Shown in pieces: positions 15,061 through 15,993 of a stretch of 15,993 nt of DNA (positions within the stretch are counted from its first letter, which is position 1; each line of letters begins with the position of its first letter). The notes under the pieces were generated by a model, which was not told the DNA's origin, ran no database searches, and saw only the letters and a program-made list of their open reading frames with translations. The translations under genes were made by a program, and so were the position numbers. This DNA is from Treponema sp. (GTDB lineage Bacteria > Spirochaetota > Spirochaetia > Treponematales > Breznakiellaceae), in NCBI GenBank assembly GCA_031255615.1, contig JAIRSD010000070.1, forward strand, positions 1-15,993, read 5' to 3'.

Positions 15061-15993
15061 CCCCGGCGACGAAAGAAAAGACATTTATTTATTCGCCATT
15101 GAGAAAACACCGAATAGCGAGAGCATATTGGGCGCATTTTTTGCGGCGCAGCCGCAAAAAACCGGGCTATCCGCTCCAATTCCCCGCCCCCGGCGGGGGC
15201 GGGGAATTCCGCTTCTATCCCTTGCGCGGCCCGCAAAGGGCCTTCCTGCCCTTTGCGGGCTTGTAAGTTCTGCTCCCCCCGCAAAACCCAAGATACATTC
15301 GATACGCGGCGCTTTAACCGGGCATTGCCACGGGCGACGTTCCCGGTCCAGATGTTTAATTCGGCGTCAAACAGGTGCTTCCGGTCCGGCAGACTGAAAA
15401 TGTGCACCGTGCTTTTATGCTCAATCCCTACCCGGACGTCCACCTTTTCCCCTATATGGGCGATCATCTCTTTGCTGTAATATTCAAATCCGTCAAGGAT
15501 GATTCCGTTCTTTAGTACGGTTTTGGTATGCCGCAGGGTAAAAAGATACTTCGTTAAATGTTCCGGTATTTCCCGTTTGGGCCCCGCCTTCTCCTGCCAA
15601 ACTTCCATGGAAGTGCGCTCATCCATGCCCTGTCCGCTGTGATGCCATTCGTTGTTGCACCAGTCAAATAAATGCCCCAGCCGTTCTTCCATTTCCTCAA
15701 AGGCCGGTATTTCGGCAGCATCCTTTTTCTTAATGCCGTCTATGTTCCGGTGGTAGAGTTCCAACTCATCAGGACGGTCGGCCGTATTTGACCCGGTGTA
15801 GGTTATCTCAAACTTGTCAAACCGTTCATGCAGGGTCCCCCACAGCCGTTCTATGGGTTTTGATTGGCCGCGCCCCACCTGGACGAAGGACATCTTTACG
15901 CCGGCCTCGTTTAAAAGCCCCGCGTCCTGGTCCAGGGATTCGGGGTCTATCTTGGTCCGCTTCAATGTGATCGTGGAAATACTTTTCCCCCTT
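15057..15993 (-). CDS. Mu-type DDE transposase, C-terminal part, fused to repeat copy B
   Basis: Only the C-terminal part is in the window; the frame is open to the right edge, and the TTG at 15965 is not its real start. After the edge it reads through GKSISTITLKR, then GRGQSKPIERLWGTLHERFD, whose Glu in KPIER is the third catalytic residue of the integrase core. YTGSNTADRP and a C-terminal beta-barrel (VDVRVGIEHKSTVHIFSLP) are typical of Mu-like and related transposases. From the codon at about 15260 onward the frame is encoded by the dispersed element copy B: roughly the last 67 residues (ARKGQEGPL... to the stop) are repeat-derived. The natural C-terminus is therefore probably lost, and activity is doubtful. 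It converges on mgtC with overlapping stops. No terminal inverted repeat was seen. Confidence 0.85.
   Translation of the reverse strand, partial: RGKSISTITLKRTKIDPESLDQDAGLLNEAGVKMSFVQVGRGQSKPIERLWGTLHERFDKFEITYTGSNTADRPDELELYHRNIDGIKKKDAAEIPAFEEMEERLGHLFDWCNNEWHHSGQGMDERTSMEVWQEKAGPKREIPEHLTKYLFTLRHTKTVLKNGIILDGFEYYSKEMIAHIGEKVDVRVGIEHKSTVHIFSLPDRKHLFDAELNIWTGNVARGNARLKRRVSNVSWVLRGEQNLQARKGQEGPLRAAQGIEAEFPAPAGGGELERIARFFAAAPQKMRPICSRYSVFSQWRINKCLFFRRRG
15099..15260 (-). repeat. Copy B of the three-hairpin dispersed element
   Basis: On the minus strand: hairpin 1 at 15260-15229 (13-bp perfect stem, loop AGGAAG), core at 15228-15161 identical to copy A except the hairpin 2 loop, hairpin 2 at 15208-15178 (14-bp stem), hairpin 3 at 15160-15138 (10-bp perfect stem, loop TGC), and a 39-nt tail at 15137-15099. 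Stems 1 and 3 differ from copy A at six pairs each, all compensated. The element ends 38 nt from the mgtC stop and is read as coding sequence by the transposase frame. Confidence 0.85.

Noticed and set aside
15057..15993. Terminal inverted repeats of a transposon at the transposase end
   Set aside because: Only one end of the element is in the window, so no pair of ends can be compared.

Overview
The window most likely comes from a Treponema-like spirochaete, of the GC-rich termite-gut or free-living type rather than T. pallidum. Three things point there: the gene order rpmG, tRNA-Trp, secE, nusG, rplK, rplA, rplJ, rplL, rpoB; a short RpoB of about 1183 residues; and asparagine at the RpoB position equivalent to E. 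coli Ser531, the substitution linked to natural rifampin resistance in spirochaetes. The genus is inferred, not proven.

Layout, left to right. Positions 1-2175 (minus) hold a class-U-like sirtuin cut by the window edge and a geranylgeranyl-reductase-like FAD protein. Positions 2469-9859 (minus) hold the transcription/translation block: a promoter near 9900-9930, tRNA-Thr(GGU), rpmG, tRNA-Trp(CCA), secE, nusG, rplK, rplA, rplJ, rplL and rpoB, with strong hairpins in most gaps. rpoC, which normally follows rpoB, is missing; a 297-bp hairpin-rich gap and the FAD gene lie there instead. Positions 10251-11902 (minus) hold a three-gene redox cassette: a 47-residue CXXC membrane protein, a polytopic 4Fe-4S protein and a TlpA-type thioredoxin. 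These could pass electrons from the cytoplasm to thiols outside the membrane. Positions 12308-15060 (plus) hold an MFS transporter of the SLC45/GPH type, a DeoD purine nucleoside phosphorylase and an MgtC-family membrane protein. Positions 15057-15993 (minus) hold the C-terminal part of a Mu-type DDE transposase.

The most unusual item is a dispersed element of about 160 nt built from three consecutive hairpins and a conserved tail. Two full copies (10097-10256 plus; 15099-15260 minus) share a nearly invariant 68-nt core, but their first and third hairpins have different stem sequences that stay fully paired, a covariation pattern. A related tail lies downstream of rpoB (2258-2296), where rpoC should be, and a degraded fragment lies near 12142-12178. 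Copy B also supplies the last ~67 codons of the transposase frame. No CRISPR array or rRNA gene was seen.
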